Of a stretch of DNA of 64,000 bases, positions 19,122 through 27,988 are shown one piece after another. The first letter of the stretch is position 1. Each line of letters starts with the position of its first letter. A program made the translations under genes and the position numbers. The notes under the pieces were generated by a model that ran no database searches, had not been told where the DNA came from, and saw only the letters and a program-made list of their open reading frames with translations. Source of the stretch: Rhizobium sullae (GTDB lineage: Bacteria; Pseudomonadota; Alphaproteobacteria; Rhizobiales; Rhizobiaceae); NCBI RefSeq assembly GCF_025200715.1, contig NZ_CP104144.1:2232001-2296000 (forward strand), written 5' to 3'.

Positions 19122-19135
19122 CAGATTGTAATCTG
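19122..19135. promoter_or_regulatory. Palindrome, candidate Lrp-type operator
   Basis: CAGATTGTAATCTG: two perfect 6-base arms around GT, in the 94-base gap between the divergent desulfurase-like and Lrp genes. Position and symmetry suggest an operator for the Lrp-family protein. Confidence 0.45.
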
Positions 19136-19191
19136 CTCCACCGTGAGAAAAATCACTTATTTTCTGCCAATTTTCGCAAAAGACGTGTCAC

Positions 19192-19674
19192 ATGATCGAT
19201 ATTTTAAATAAAGTCGACACATTTGATATGAAGATTTTGACGGCCATGCAGATCGACGCGAACCTCTCGCAGCGTGATTTGGCGGAAAAGGTCGGACTGT
19301 CTCAAAATGCTTGCTGGCGGCGGCTCCAGCGCCTCCACTCGCTCGGTCTGATACGTGGATCGCACAGCGATATCGACCTCCAAGCGCTTGGGCTCGACCT
19401 GACCGTCTTCGTGATGATCCGCACTCGCCACCATTCAAAGGAGTGGAGTGAAAGCTTCCGTGCTCATGTCGAACGGCTGCCGGAGGTAATCGATTTCTAT
19501 CGGATTGGCGGGGAGTGGGACTATCTGATCAAGGTCGTGACGAAAGGCATGTCCGGCTACGATGCGTTCTATCAGAAGCTGATCACGAATTTCGACCTTG
19601 CGACGGTGACAGGCTTCTTTTCAATGGAAGCGATCATCAACAATCGTCCAGTGGATCTGAGTAAACTGCGATGA
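19192..19674 (+). CDS. Lrp/AsnC-family transcriptional regulator
   Basis: 160 residues. The N-terminal helix-turn-helix reads DANLSQRDLAEKVGLSQNAC, then WRRLQRLHSLGLI; the C-terminal half is the RAM ligand domain (YRIGGEWDYLIKVVTKGMSGYDAF). Lrp-type proteins commonly activate breakdown of an amino acid they bind. Its place opposite a putative cysteine-sulfur operon makes cysteine a likely effector, as for the enterobacterial cysteine-sensing Lrp homologue; this is inference. Confidence 0.85.
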   Translation: MIDILNKVDTFDMKILTAMQIDANLSQRDLAEKVGLSQNACWRRLQRLHSLGLIRGSHSDIDLQALGLDLTVFVMIRTRHHSKEWSESFRAHVERLPEVIDFYRIGGEWDYLIKVVTKGMSGYDAFYQKLITNFDLATVTGFFSMEAIINNRPVDLSKLR

Positions 19675-19914
19675 GCGAGCAGGTGCAATGACGACCGCCC
19701 CTTGCAGCCTGCCCTGCTTGCGGGCACGCCGCTCGTCGTGTCGCGCGCAACTGCCGTTGCCACGCCGTGCCGCAGTGCCGCCGGTCAATTGCCCGATCCC
19801 GCCTTCGCAGGCCGCCATAGGCGGCAAGTAGAGCGTGGCCCGAAGCGCGACGCCCCTGTAATTCAAGAGTTGCGAAGTTTGGTCTATCCCAAGTGGATAT
19901 GCCGGAGGTACGCC

Positions 19915-20047
19915 ATGACCAATGCCACGGTTTTCATCAGCAATCGCAGCCAAGCGGTCCGGCTTCCTAAGCCTGTCGCCCTTTCCCGAAGACGTGCATC
20001 AGGTCGACATTCTCAAGATCGGCCGCAGCCGGTTGCCTTATCGTTAA
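19915..20047 (+). pseudogene. VapB-type antitoxin with one-base frameshift
   Basis: From ATG 19915 (good GGAGG upstream) the protein ATVFISNRSQAVRLPK is a typical VapB/AbrB-like start. At the run CCC (19979-19981) one C seems to be extra. Reading on in the next frame restores FPEDVHQVDILKIGRSR, the usual VapB middle, to a TAA at 20045-20047. The tail and any VapC toxin are missing. Nothing else convincing is seen in 19675-20320. Confidence 0.75.
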
Positions 20048-20320
20048 TTGCGCCAGCTGCTGTGCGTGAGCAACTCGTTCGACTGAACTTGACCCGGTGC
20101 ACCTTCCTTGCTCTCTTGAAGTCTCAGGCCGCTGTCGTCAGCGTCGACCTGCGGCTATGCGAGACTGATGATCTCGCCGCGCCGGCGTCTGTCAGTGCCA
20201 ATTGGAGAGCGGGAAGTGAGACCATATACTGCGAAGCTCGAGGATGCCGGTGCCGTCCCGGTCTATGAAGATCCCGCCGACCTAGATCATCAAGTCGACG
20301 AAGTTGGAGGGGAGAGATAG

Positions 20321-21619
20321 GTGGCGAAAACACGGGCGACATCGAGCAGTATCGGCTCCCCTGCACGGCTCTCGTTCCCAATTGCGGAAAACCGCAGCCA
20401 GGCGCTGGGCGAGATCCACGCGCGCCCGTTCGTGGCAGTTACGTGCCCGCGGGTGATCCTTCAACTGGCTTTTTTGATGGAGTCTGGCCACGCCAGCCAT
20501 CAAGAGGCAATCGAGGATCTTGCACGCTCCCAAGGGGCGGCGGTGCCAGATCGAGCCTCTAGACATTGCGCAGTGCAATGGGGCCAAGGGACGTTGCGCT
20601 GGGAAAGACACACGGAGTTCTCGACATGGTTCTGGGACGGGCCTGCAGCGACGGAATTCGGAGGAGCCATTCCACGTCATCCCTTTGGAGGGAACTTCCG
20701 CGCTCCAGGTAGCCTAATCTCAGGTATCAGGCTCGAGATTTGGCCGGAGGGGGCAGCGGCAGAAAACGCGCTGGCGTTATTTGACATCGCAAGTCTGTGT
20801 CGAAGCCGCGTTCGCGGTGGTATGGCGGAGGTCGCCACCGATTTTCGGCAGGATGGCGATGGTCTGACCCGCATGTTGCTCATCGACCGCGGTCTCACCG
20901 ACCTCGGTCGCGGCGCCACGGTGCAATGCCTCCTTGACATCGAAACCTACCGCACTCTTGCAACACTGGCTCTACCTCTGGCCCAGTCATTATCCCCAGA
21001 GATACGGCAGATCGAAGAATCTCTGGGCGCAGTCACACAGGAAATGAGGGGCCAGGTGTGGGAGAGCGCCGATGGAATGCTGACCGAAATAACGAGGCTG
21101 GCATCGGAACTAGAGGCAAACGCGGCCCAGTCGCTTTATCGGTTCGGAGCCAGCAAAGCCTATGACTCGATCGTAAGCGAACGCATCGCCTCGCTCGGCG
21201 AGGAGCCGATTGCCGGCGAGACATTGGGTTCCTTCCTGGAACGGCGGCTTGCCCCGGCCATGCGCACGTGCAAGTCGCTCGAAGAGCGCCAGGGAAATCT
21301 GTCGCTCAAGCTTTCGAGGACGACAGATTTGCTGCGCAGTTGGGTTGACGTAGGTCTCGCACGCCAGAACACCGCACTCCTTGCGTCGATGGATCGACGA
21401 GCAAAGCTTCAGCTCCGGCTCCAGCAAACGGTTGAGAGCCTCTCGGTCGCGGCCATTTCCTACTATATCATAGGCCTACTCAGTTACGCAGCGAAGGCCT
21501 TGAGCCATGGCCTCTCCGAGACAATGTCATCCGTTGCATTGGGAGTGTCTGTACCCGTCGTAGTGGTCTTTGTCTGGATCTTTGTTCGAAGTGTGAGGCG
21601 CCGGCACGCAGACTCTTAG
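20321..21619 (+). CDS. DUF3422-family membrane protein
   Basis: 432 residues starting at GTG 20321. Family hallmarks are the early RSQALGEIHARPF, the central RMLLIDRGLTDLGRGATVQCLLDIETYR, and two C-terminal membrane helices (VAAISYYIIGLLSYAAKAL, VALGVSVPVVVVFVWIFV). The function of this proteobacterial family is not known; a membrane-anchored protein facing the cytoplasm is likely. An unassigned 50-codon frame (20168-20320) ends immediately before the GTG and could couple translation. Confidence 0.75.
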   Translation: MAKTRATSSSIGSPARLSFPIAENRSQALGEIHARPFVAVTCPRVILQLAFLMESGHASHQEAIEDLARSQGAAVPDRASRHCAVQWGQGTLRWERHTEFSTWFWDGPAATEFGGAIPRHPFGGNFRAPGSLISGIRLEIWPEGAAAENALALFDIASLCRSRVRGGMAEVATDFRQDGDGLTRMLLIDRGLTDLGRGATVQCLLDIETYRTLATLALPLAQSLSPEIRQIEESLGAVTQEMRGQVWESADGMLTEITRLASELEANAAQSLYRFGASKAYDSIVSERIASLGEEPIAGETLGSFLERRLAPAMRTCKSLEERQGNLSLKLSRTTDLLRSWVDVGLARQNTALLASMDRRAKLQLRLQQTVESLSVAAISYYIIGLLSYAAKALSHGLSETMSSVALGVSVPVVVVFVWIFVRSVRRRHADS

Positions 21620-21735
21620 CGGGCCGATCGGGCCAAACTAGCCGCGACGTCCAGTTTCTCCTGCGATTGGAACCGGAAATTTCAAGCTCCCGCATGCCAC
21701 AAAAAGGATCACCTTCGGTCGGCGGCGCCGCTGTC

Positions 21736-21980
21736 GTACGCGATGGTGGCGCGACCCTGTCCCCCACACGCAGGAGCGGCTGGTGGAGATGACCAAGGGC
21801 TGTATTTGTTGCACGTTACGCGATGACCTGCTCAATGAGGTGCGCGGCTGAACAGAACCGGTTCGCCTACCTATTGATTGAATCGAGGGGTATTCCGGAG
21901 CCCCTGCCGATTGCAGCGACCTTCGATTTCCGCGACGAGAATGGCCGGAGCCTTTCGGACTGTCGACGCTTGACACAATG
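21736..21980 (+). pseudogene. CobW/COG0523-family metal GTPase relic
   Basis: Fragments in three successive frames reproduce the family order: VRDGGATLS (from 21736), HTQERLVEMTKGCICCTLRDDLLNEV with the CxCC metal motif, then AEQNRFAYLLIES and GIPEPLPIAATFDFRDENG. At least two frameshifts separate them, and the nucleotide-binding start is missing. The remaining sequence to 22296 shows no gene. Confidence 0.7.
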
Positions 21981-22296
21981 GTTATGGATGGCTCGCCGTT
22001 TTGGGATGCACCGCCCAATGCCCGGGTTCAAAGATTAGTGGAGAAGCTGAAGCACCCTCTGGTTGCTGACACCGTTAAATAGGCAGCAATGCACTTCGAT
22101 TATCAATGTCGAATGCTAATTAACGTCGGCACATTTAGTCGATTCGGAAGGGCCGAGGTTTTCCCTATCAGGAGATTCAACGCCATTGATGTCGTCCACA
22201 ATCACAATGACGGAAAGCCTGTTTTCCGACCTGCGTGGTTGATTGAGAATTCTTCTCGACCTCGTACGAAAGGGGCGGTCTTGCATGACCGGCGTT

Positions 22297-23376
22297 TCAA
22301 ACAATCTGTCCGCGCGCAACCACCGGCCAGATCTCCGGCTGTTGGAAGCCGTCGCTCACCACCACGAGACGGTCAACCATATTGGAGACAACGCAAGCGT
22401 GATTGGGGACGATCCGGACTTGGTCACCAACATTCAGGCCAATTAGCCCGTCGGCAACCAGCCGCCCGTGCTCTTCAGAAAGCTGATCTATTACGATATC
22501 GTCCCGACCGACCACATGTCCGTAACCAGAAAGTCCAAGCAGATCGGAGGTAAGCACCTTCGAGCCGGCGTCGATAATTGCTCGATTGCTTGATGGAACC
22601 GACACAACTGTAGCCAGCACCGTCAGCGCGCAGTCTTCCCAACCGCAGGCACCGCGTGAAACGAGCGATCGATCGTTATAGACGTAGGTGCCCGGTCGGT
22701 ATTCCGTTGTTACGGGCGCTTCGGCTGCGTCCATCATTGAAGGGGTTCCTCCGGAGGTAATCACCGGGACTGCGAGGCCACTTGCCTCAATGCGAGCTTT
22801 CGCTTGCATCATGAAGCTTTCAACTGCCTCAGCGCCGTTCACCGGGGGGTATGTCATCAACCCACCAAACACGAGGCCGGGTGCGGCGGCGATCTTATGC
22901 GCGAGCAACAACGCCTCCTCCGGGCTTGCGACGCCGCAACGGTCTGCGCCTGTATTGCATTCGACAAGGACCCTGAGCGGCGTTGGCTCACTTGCAAAAG
23001 CGGACGAGAGTCCATCAATGACAGTCTCGTTGTCGGCAACAACACTCAACGCGACCTTGCGGGCCAGGATTTTCAAATGCTTCAGTTTTTCCGCACCCAG
23101 AATGTTGTAGGTGATCAGAACATCCCTAATCTCCGGGCTGCCCGCAATCATAGCTTCCGCTTCAGATAGCTTCTGGCAGGTGATGCCGATCGCACCTGCC
23201 CGCAACTGCATCTCTGCAATGGCGGGAAGCTTATGCGTTTTGATATGTGGCCTCACCTTCAAACCATGTGCATCCGCATAGTTCTGAAATCGACGGATAT
23301 TGCGATCAGCAATATCCAAATCGACCAGAACGACGGGTGTATTCAGCCCATGAAATGACATCGTTGCCATGCTCAA
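22297..23376 (-). CDS. Fold-type III PLP enzyme (D-threonine aldolase / D-serine dehydratase family)
   Basis: 359 residues. The N-terminal alanine-racemase-like barrel carries the PLP lysine in RPHIKTHKLP; the C-terminal beta domain has the metal-site pattern NHACVVSNM. Such enzymes cleave D-3-hydroxyamino acids or dehydrate D-serine. RidA, which clears aminoacrylate made by dehydratases, is encoded in the divergent operon, which slightly favours a dehydratase. The gene diverges from an amino-acid importer across operator-like repeats. Confidence 0.8.
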   Translation of the reverse strand: MSMATMSFHGLNTPVVLVDLDIADRNIRRFQNYADAHGLKVRPHIKTHKLPAIAEMQLRAGAIGITCQKLSEAEAMIAGSPEIRDVLITYNILGAEKLKHLKILARKVALSVVADNETVIDGLSSAFASEPTPLRVLVECNTGADRCGVASPEEALLLAHKIAAAPGLVFGGLMTYPPVNGAEAVESFMMQAKARIEASGLAVPVITSGGTPSMMDAAEAPVTTEYRPGTYVYNDRSLVSRGACGWEDCALTVLATVVSVPSSNRAIIDAGSKVLTSDLLGLSGYGHVVGRDDIVIDQLSEEHGRLVADGLIGLNVGDQVRIVPNHACVVSNMVDRLVVVSDGFQQPEIWPVVARGQIV

Positions 23377-23480
23377 AAGTGCTCCACTGAGTGCTGATCG
23401 AACTCGTCTGAATCTGAACCGCGCTTCTCACCATACATCATCCCTTGACAATCTATGCATCTTGGCGCTCACTACGTCAA

Positions 23481-23517
23481 TCCGATAAAGCGGACTCATG
23501 TCCGATATATTGGACAT
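23481..23517. promoter_or_regulatory. Tandem operator-like repeats in divergent control region
   Basis: TCCGATAAAGCGGAC at 23481 and TCCGATATATTGGAC at 23501 share TCCGATA and GGAC and start exactly 20 bases apart, two helical turns. The second sits in a nearly perfect 20-base palindrome (23498-23517, ATGTCC to GGACAT). They are probably sites for the IclR protein encoded at 27069. Confidence 0.55.
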
Positions 23518-23549
23518 CAAAAGAACGAACTGTTCATCAGGGGAACATC

Positions 23550-24398
23550 ATGACCATCTCACTGCGCACCAGCGCGCTCTCGCTGGCCACCGCTTTCGTC
23601 CTTTCCGCAATGCCGGCCGCTGCTCAAGAGGCAAAGAGCAGGCTCGATGAAGTGTTGTCCCGTGGCCATCTGGTCATGGGTACCGGCAGCACCAACGCGC
23701 CTTGGCACTTCAAGAGTGCCGACGACAAGCTCCAGGGCTTTGACATCGATATGGGCCGCATCGTGGCCAAGGCGCTCTTCGGCGATCCCGACAAGATCGA
23801 GTTCGTCAACCAGTCGTCCGACGCCCGCATTCCGAACATCACGACCGATAAGGTGGATCTCACCTGCCAATTCATGACCGTCACGGGCGAACGCGCGCAA
23901 CAGGTTGCTTTCACGATTCCCTACTACCGCGAGGGCGTGGGCCTGATGCTGAAGTCTGATGGCAAGTATGCAGATTATGCTGCACTTAAGGCTGCGGGCT
24001 CTTCCGTGACTGTCTCAGTGCTGCAGAACGTCTATGCGGAATCGATGGTTCATGCCGCTCTCCCGGAAGCGACAGTGGACCAGTATGAATCGGTGGACCT
24101 CATCTATCAGGCGCTGGAATCCGGCCGCGCCGATACGGTTGCGACGGACCAGTCCTCGCTTGCCTGGTACATGACGCAGAACAGTGGCCGCTACAAGGAC
24201 GCGGGCTATGGCTGGAATCCACAAAGCTACGCCTGCGGCGTCAAGCGCGGCGATCAGGACTGGCTGAACTTCGTCAACACCGCCCTGCACGAAGCAATGA
24301 CCGGTGTCGAGTTCGATTTCTATGCCAAGTCCTACAAGACTTGGTTTGGCAAGGATCTCACGCCGCCGCAGATCGGTTTTCCGGTTGAATATAAGTAA
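23550..24398 (+). CDS. Polar amino-acid ABC importer, substrate-binding protein
   Basis: 282 residues from ATG 23550 (AGGGGAAC upstream); the longer frame to 23445 would cross the operators. A signal peptide ends at MPAAAQ. The mature protein shows the family-3 pattern: RGHLVMGTGSTNAPWHFK, GFDIDMGRIVAKALFG, and DLTCQFMTVTGERAQQVAFT. It should bind an amino acid in the periplasm. It is the first gene of a run with two permeases, an ATPase, RidA and IclR. Confidence 0.85.
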   Translation: MTISLRTSALSLATAFVLSAMPAAAQEAKSRLDEVLSRGHLVMGTGSTNAPWHFKSADDKLQGFDIDMGRIVAKALFGDPDKIEFVNQSSDARIPNITTDKVDLTCQFMTVTGERAQQVAFTIPYYREGVGLMLKSDGKYADYAALKAAGSSVTVSVLQNVYAESMVHAALPEATVDQYESVDLIYQALESGRADTVATDQSSLAWYMTQNSGRYKDAGYGWNPQSYACGVKRGDQDWLNFVNTALHEAMTGVEFDFYAKSYKTWFGKDLTPPQIGFPVEYK

Positions 24399-24406
24399 AA
24401 TCGTCT

Positions 24407-24431
24407 AGGACGGAAGGTCTCCTTCCGTCCT
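24407..24431 (+). terminator. Hairpin between binding-protein and permease genes
   Basis: Perfect 11-bp stem (AGGACGGAAGG with CCTTCCGTCCT) and a 3-base loop, followed by a short TTTCC. It probably stabilises the binding-protein message or partly terminates, lowering permease expression. Confidence 0.65.
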
Positions 24432-24460
24432 TTCCTCGCCCTTGATTGCAGGACTGCGCC

Positions 24461-25123
24461 ATGGGTTATACGCTTAATTTCGCCGCCGTCTGGCGCAGCT
24501 TCGATCAACTCCTGGAAGGCTTGCTGCTCAGTCTCGGCCTGGCTTTCGTTTCCATCGCCATCGGTGCAGCGCTCGGTCTCCTCGTTGCCTTTGCATTGAC
24601 ATCGAAAAGCGGCTGGGTGCAGAGACCGGCTGCGCTCTATGTCACGATCATTCGGAATCTGCCGATTCTCGTCCTCGTTCTCTTCGCCTTCTTTGCCCTG
24701 CCGCAGCTGGGCGTTCGGCTCGGCAAGATCCAGAGCTTCATCGGCGTGCTATCGATCTACTCCGGCGCTTATCTTGCGGAAGTGTTCCGGGCCGGATTGC
24801 TGTCTATTCAAAAAGGCCTGACGGAAGCCGGTCTTGCGATCGGGCTGACGCCGACGCAAATTCGCGTCTCAATCATCACACCACTTATGCTGCGCAATGT
24901 ATTGCCATCGCTTTCTTCGACGATCATCTCCTTGTTCAAGGATACCTCGCTCGCAGCCGCAATTGCCGTGCCGGAGCTGACCTTTGAAGCGAGGAAGATC
25001 AACGTCGAGAGCTTCCGCGTCATCGAGACCTGGCTTGTCGCCTCGGGCCTCTATGTTGCAACCTGCTCTGTGCTTGCCGCGCTGATGCGCGTCGTCGAGC
25101 GCCGCCTTGCCGTTCCGAGGTGA
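24461..25123 (+). CDS. Amino-acid ABC importer, permease 1 (HisM/GlnP type)
   Basis: 220 residues with about five membrane helices (LLLSLGLAFVSIAIGAALGLLV and others). The EAA loop is EAGLAIGLTPTQIRVSIITP. ATG 24461 was preferred to the upstream TTG at 24446. Its TGA overlaps the start region of permease 2, so the two subunits are made together and should form a heterodimer. Confidence 0.85.
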   Translation: MGYTLNFAAVWRSFDQLLEGLLLSLGLAFVSIAIGAALGLLVAFALTSKSGWVQRPAALYVTIIRNLPILVLVLFAFFALPQLGVRLGKIQSFIGVLSIYSGAYLAEVFRAGLLSIQKGLTEAGLAIGLTPTQIRVSIITPLMLRNVLPSLSSTIISLFKDTSLAAAIAVPELTFEARKINVESFRVIETWLVASGLYVATCSVLAALMRVVERRLAVPR

Positions 25124-25128
25124 TGCCC

Positions 25129-25794
25129 ATGGCAAGCATTTCTCCTTTTCTCGACCAGCTTTGGATTGCCCGCTTCGTTATCCTGAAGGGGCTCGGCGCC
25201 ACAGTTTCAATCTCGCTGCTTGCGATCATCGTCGGGTCACTGCTCGGAGTTCTTGTCGGTCTGGCGCTCGTCTACGGCAATCGCATACTGCGGCTGATCG
25301 TCCGAGCTTACACGGACTTCATCCGAGGAACACCGGTTCTGGTGCTCGTCCTGGCAAGTTACTATGTGCTTTCGACCGTCGGAATCGAACTCGGCCCGTT
25401 CCAGGCAGGTGTGCTCGCCTTGGCAGTTTTCTGCTCCTCACATGTCGGAGAAATAGTACGCGGCGGCCTGCAGGCCATTCCTGTGGGCCAAACCGAAGCG
25501 GCAAAAGCGATCGGCCTCACCTTCGGACAAACGTTTGCCTATGTCCTTTGGCCGCAAGCGTTGCGTCAGTTCCTACCCGCGTGGGTTAACACCGCGGCAG
25601 AAATGGTCAAAGCCTCGACGCTTCTTTCGGTGATCGGAGTGGCCGAATTGCTGTTGCGAACGCAGGAGATCATCTCGCGTAATTTCATGAGCCTCCAGTT
25701 CTACTTCTTTGCGGGGCTTCTCTACTTTGTAATCAATTACGGCATCGAGCGTTTCGGCAAATATGTCGAGCGCAAGACAGCCGTACCGTCGTGA
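25129..25794 (+). CDS. Amino-acid ABC importer, permease 2 (HisQ/GlnP type)
   Basis: 221 residues. Membrane helices include [20 protein letters not shown] and [15 protein letters not shown]. The EAA loop is [23 protein letters not shown] 25129 was chosen because GAGG lies eight bases upstream; ATG 25123, overlapping the previous stop, is possible. It pairs with permease 1. Confidence 0.85.
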   Translation: MASISPFLDQLWIARFVILKGLGATVSISLLAIIVGSLLGVLVGLALVYGNRILRLIVRAYTDFIRGTPVLVLVLASYYVLSTVGIELGPFQAGVLALAVFCSSHVGEIVRGGLQAIPVGQTEAAKAIGLTFGQTFAYVLWPQALRQFLPAWVNTAAEMVKASTLLSVIGVAELLLRTQEIISRNFMSLQFYFFAGLLYFVINYGIERFGKYVERKTAVPS

Positions 25795-25804
25795 GGGCTC
25801 AACC

Positions 25805-26575
25805 ATGAGCAAGGTACTTCTCGAAATTCAGGGGCTCCACAAACAGTATGGCGCGGTTGAAGTGCTGAAGGGCGTTGATTTGACCATGCACCAGGGCGAG
25901 GTCATCTCGATCATCGGCTCGTCGGGCTCCGGCAAAACAACAATGCTACGCTGCATCAACATGCTCGAAGAATTCCAGGGCGGGCGCATCCTTCTGGAGG
26001 GTGAAGAGATTGGCTACGAGCAGTCAGGTGGGATCCGCAAACGCAAGAGCGAACGGGATATCGCGCGTCAACGTGCGCTGACTGGAATGGCGTTCCAGCA
26101 ATTCAACCTGTTCCCGCATATGACGGCCGCCCGCAATGTCATGCTCGGCCTGGTGAAGGTCAAGAAGATGCCGCGCGAGGAGGCGCGCGCCATCGCGGAA
26201 AAGTGGCTCGAGCGAGTGGGTCTCGCGTCTCGTGCCGATCACTACCCCGGCCAGCTCTCCGGTGGACAGCAGCAGCGCGTTGCGATTGCCCGTGCCATCG
26301 CGATGAACCCGCGCCTGATGCTGTTTGACGAAGTCACGTCCGCGCTCGATCCGGAGCTCGTCGGCGAAGTTTTGCAGGTTATCAAGGGCTTGGCGGCCGA
26401 TGGTATGAGCATGCTGCTCGTCACCCACGAAATGCGCTTTGCCTACGAGGTTTCCTCCCGCGTGATCTTCATGAATAAGGGTGTGATCTGTGAGGAAGGA
26501 CCTCCGAAAGAGATGTTCGTAAACCCGAAGACCGAGCGGCTGGCCGAGTTCCTGAAAACGTCCAGTTTCAACTGA
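25805..26575 (+). CDS. Amino-acid ABC importer, ATPase (HisP/GlnQ type)
   Basis: 256 residues. Walker [11 protein letters not shown]-loop [13 protein letters not shown], signature [15 protein letters not shown] and Walker [15 protein letters not shown] are complete. ATG 25805 lies 10 bases after the permease stop. It energises uptake through the two permeases encoded directly upstream. Confidence 0.9.
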   Translation: MSKVLLEIQGLHKQYGAVEVLKGVDLTMHQGEVISIIGSSGSGKTTMLRCINMLEEFQGGRILLEGEEIGYEQSGGIRKRKSERDIARQRALTGMAFQQFNLFPHMTAARNVMLGLVKVKKMPREEARAIAEKWLERVGLASRADHYPGQLSGGQQQRVAIARAIAMNPRLMLFDEVTSALDPELVGEVLQVIKGLAADGMSMLLVTHEMRFAYEVSSRVIFMNKGVICEEGPPKEMFVNPKTERLAEFLKTSSFN

Positions 26576-26625
26576 CGGGAACCAGGTGATCGACCATTGC
26601 TTTCCAAAAAAGAAAGAGAGATCGT

Positions 26626-27015
26626 ATGACTATCAAGCGCTACGGCGTCGGAGAAACCGGGGCTGGCGGACAACCCCTGCCCTTTGCCCGCGCCGTTGAG
26701 GCTAATGGCTGGCTTCACGTATCGGGCCAGGTGCCGATGGAGAAGGGCGAAATCATCGGCGGGGGCATTATCCCCCAGTCCCGCAAGGCAATCGAAAACC
26801 TGATCGCCATCCTGGACGAGACCGGCTATGGAATCGAGGACGTTGTGCGTGTCGGTGTTTGGCTCGACGATCCGCGCGATTTCTGGAGCTTCAACGGGGT
26901 CTATGCCGAGTACTTCGGGAAAAACCCGCCAGCGCGCGCTTGCGTCCAGTCGCGGATGATGGTCGATTGCAAAGTCGAAGTGGACTGCATCGCCTATCGT
27001 GCCGACAGGACGTGA
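26626..27015 (+). CDS. RidA/YjgF-family protein
   Basis: 129 residues. Motifs are LHVSGQVPMEKGE, a helix with AIENLIAILDETGYGIEDVVRV, and the end ARACVQSRMMVDCKVEVDCIAY; the substrate arginine is in VQSR. It follows the ATPase gene in the same operon. Removal of imine by-products of the divergent PLP enzyme is the most likely job. It is only distantly similar to the RidA protein at 11522. Confidence 0.85.
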   Translation: MTIKRYGVGETGAGGQPLPFARAVEANGWLHVSGQVPMEKGEIIGGGIIPQSRKAIENLIAILDETGYGIEDVVRVGVWLDDPRDFWSFNGVYAEYFGKNPPARACVQSRMMVDCKVEVDCIAYRADRT

Positions 27016-27068
27016 GGTCATGGGATGCGGCCCTGTACGGGTCGTGTCCGACATCGAACGAGGTAATT

Positions 27069-27869
27069 ATGGCCGACAGCGCAGAGGACATCACATCGCG
27101 ACGCATGCGTGGGCTTGATCGCGCCTTCGAGATTCTTGAGTTTCTGCGGGTCAAGCGTCAACCGATGAGACCAAACGAGATCGCCGTTGAAATTGGTGCT
27201 CCCCGCTCCTCGGTCTATGAGTTGGTTAATCTCCTCTTGCGCCACGGCATGCTCGACTACCAAGGCGGCGATGGGCGGGTCTTCGTTGGGCGGAAGCTGT
27301 ATTTTCTCGGCACGGCTTACGCCGATCAGTTCGATCTGATGCGCGAATCCGAAGAGATGCTGGTGCGTCTTGCCACCGAAACCCGTGAGACAGCGCAGAT
27401 GTGCCTATTGGAGGGCAACAAATATACCGTGGCGATGATGCGGGAGGGAATCAGGCCTTTCCGGATTTCGTCCAACATTGGCGAGTTAGTGCCGATCCCA
27501 TGGACGGCGTCTGGACGGCTCCTCGTCTCACATCTGACAGACAGCGAAATTCTCGATTTCATCCCAGCAGATGACTTTGTGCTGCCGAATGGCAATCCCC
27601 TTGATCCGGCGAAGTTCATAGCCGAGGTTAGACAGGCCGCGATCGACGGCTATTTTACCTTCAATAGCGCGGTTGAGAATTTTACCCATTGCTTTGCCGC
27701 TCCGGTAAAACAGGTCGACGGCCAAGCGGTGGCAACTCTTTGTCTCGTTGCGCCAAAGGAAGACGGATTGCGCAATCGTACGCAGTATCTCGAGAGCCTT
27801 CTTGCGGCTTCGAACGAGATCTCGGAGCGACTTGGCTTCAGCGCGACTCGCGCTAGGATGGCGAGATAG
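27069..27869 (+). CDS. IclR-family transcriptional regulator
   Basis: 266 residues from ATG 27069 (GAGGTAATT upstream). The winged helix is MRPNEIAVEIGAPRSSVYEL; the C-terminal IclR ligand domain contains GRLLVSHLTDSEILDFI and VENFTHCFAAPVKQVDGQAV. It closes the importer operon and probably controls both this operon and the divergent PLP-enzyme gene through the repeats at 23481-23517. Confidence 0.85.
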   Translation: MADSAEDITSRRMRGLDRAFEILEFLRVKRQPMRPNEIAVEIGAPRSSVYELVNLLLRHGMLDYQGGDGRVFVGRKLYFLGTAYADQFDLMRESEEMLVRLATETRETAQMCLLEGNKYTVAMMREGIRPFRISSNIGELVPIPWTASGRLLVSHLTDSEILDFIPADDFVLPNGNPLDPAKFIAEVRQAAIDGYFTFNSAVENFTHCFAAPVKQVDGQAVATLCLVAPKEDGLRNRTQYLESLLAASNEISERLGFSATRARMAR

Positions 27870-27988
27870 TGGGATGCCTCGGGATCAGGACATTCCCAAC
27901 AACGTGAGGCGCGCATAATAGCTCTTTAGGACGTATTCAGACTTTTTTGTTACGAAGACGTAAGTCTGCTTCTTGAACCGGAGAGTCG

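Noticed and set aside
20168..20320. 50-codon frame ending just before the DUF3422 start
   Set aside because: No family recognised; kept only as a remark on coupling.
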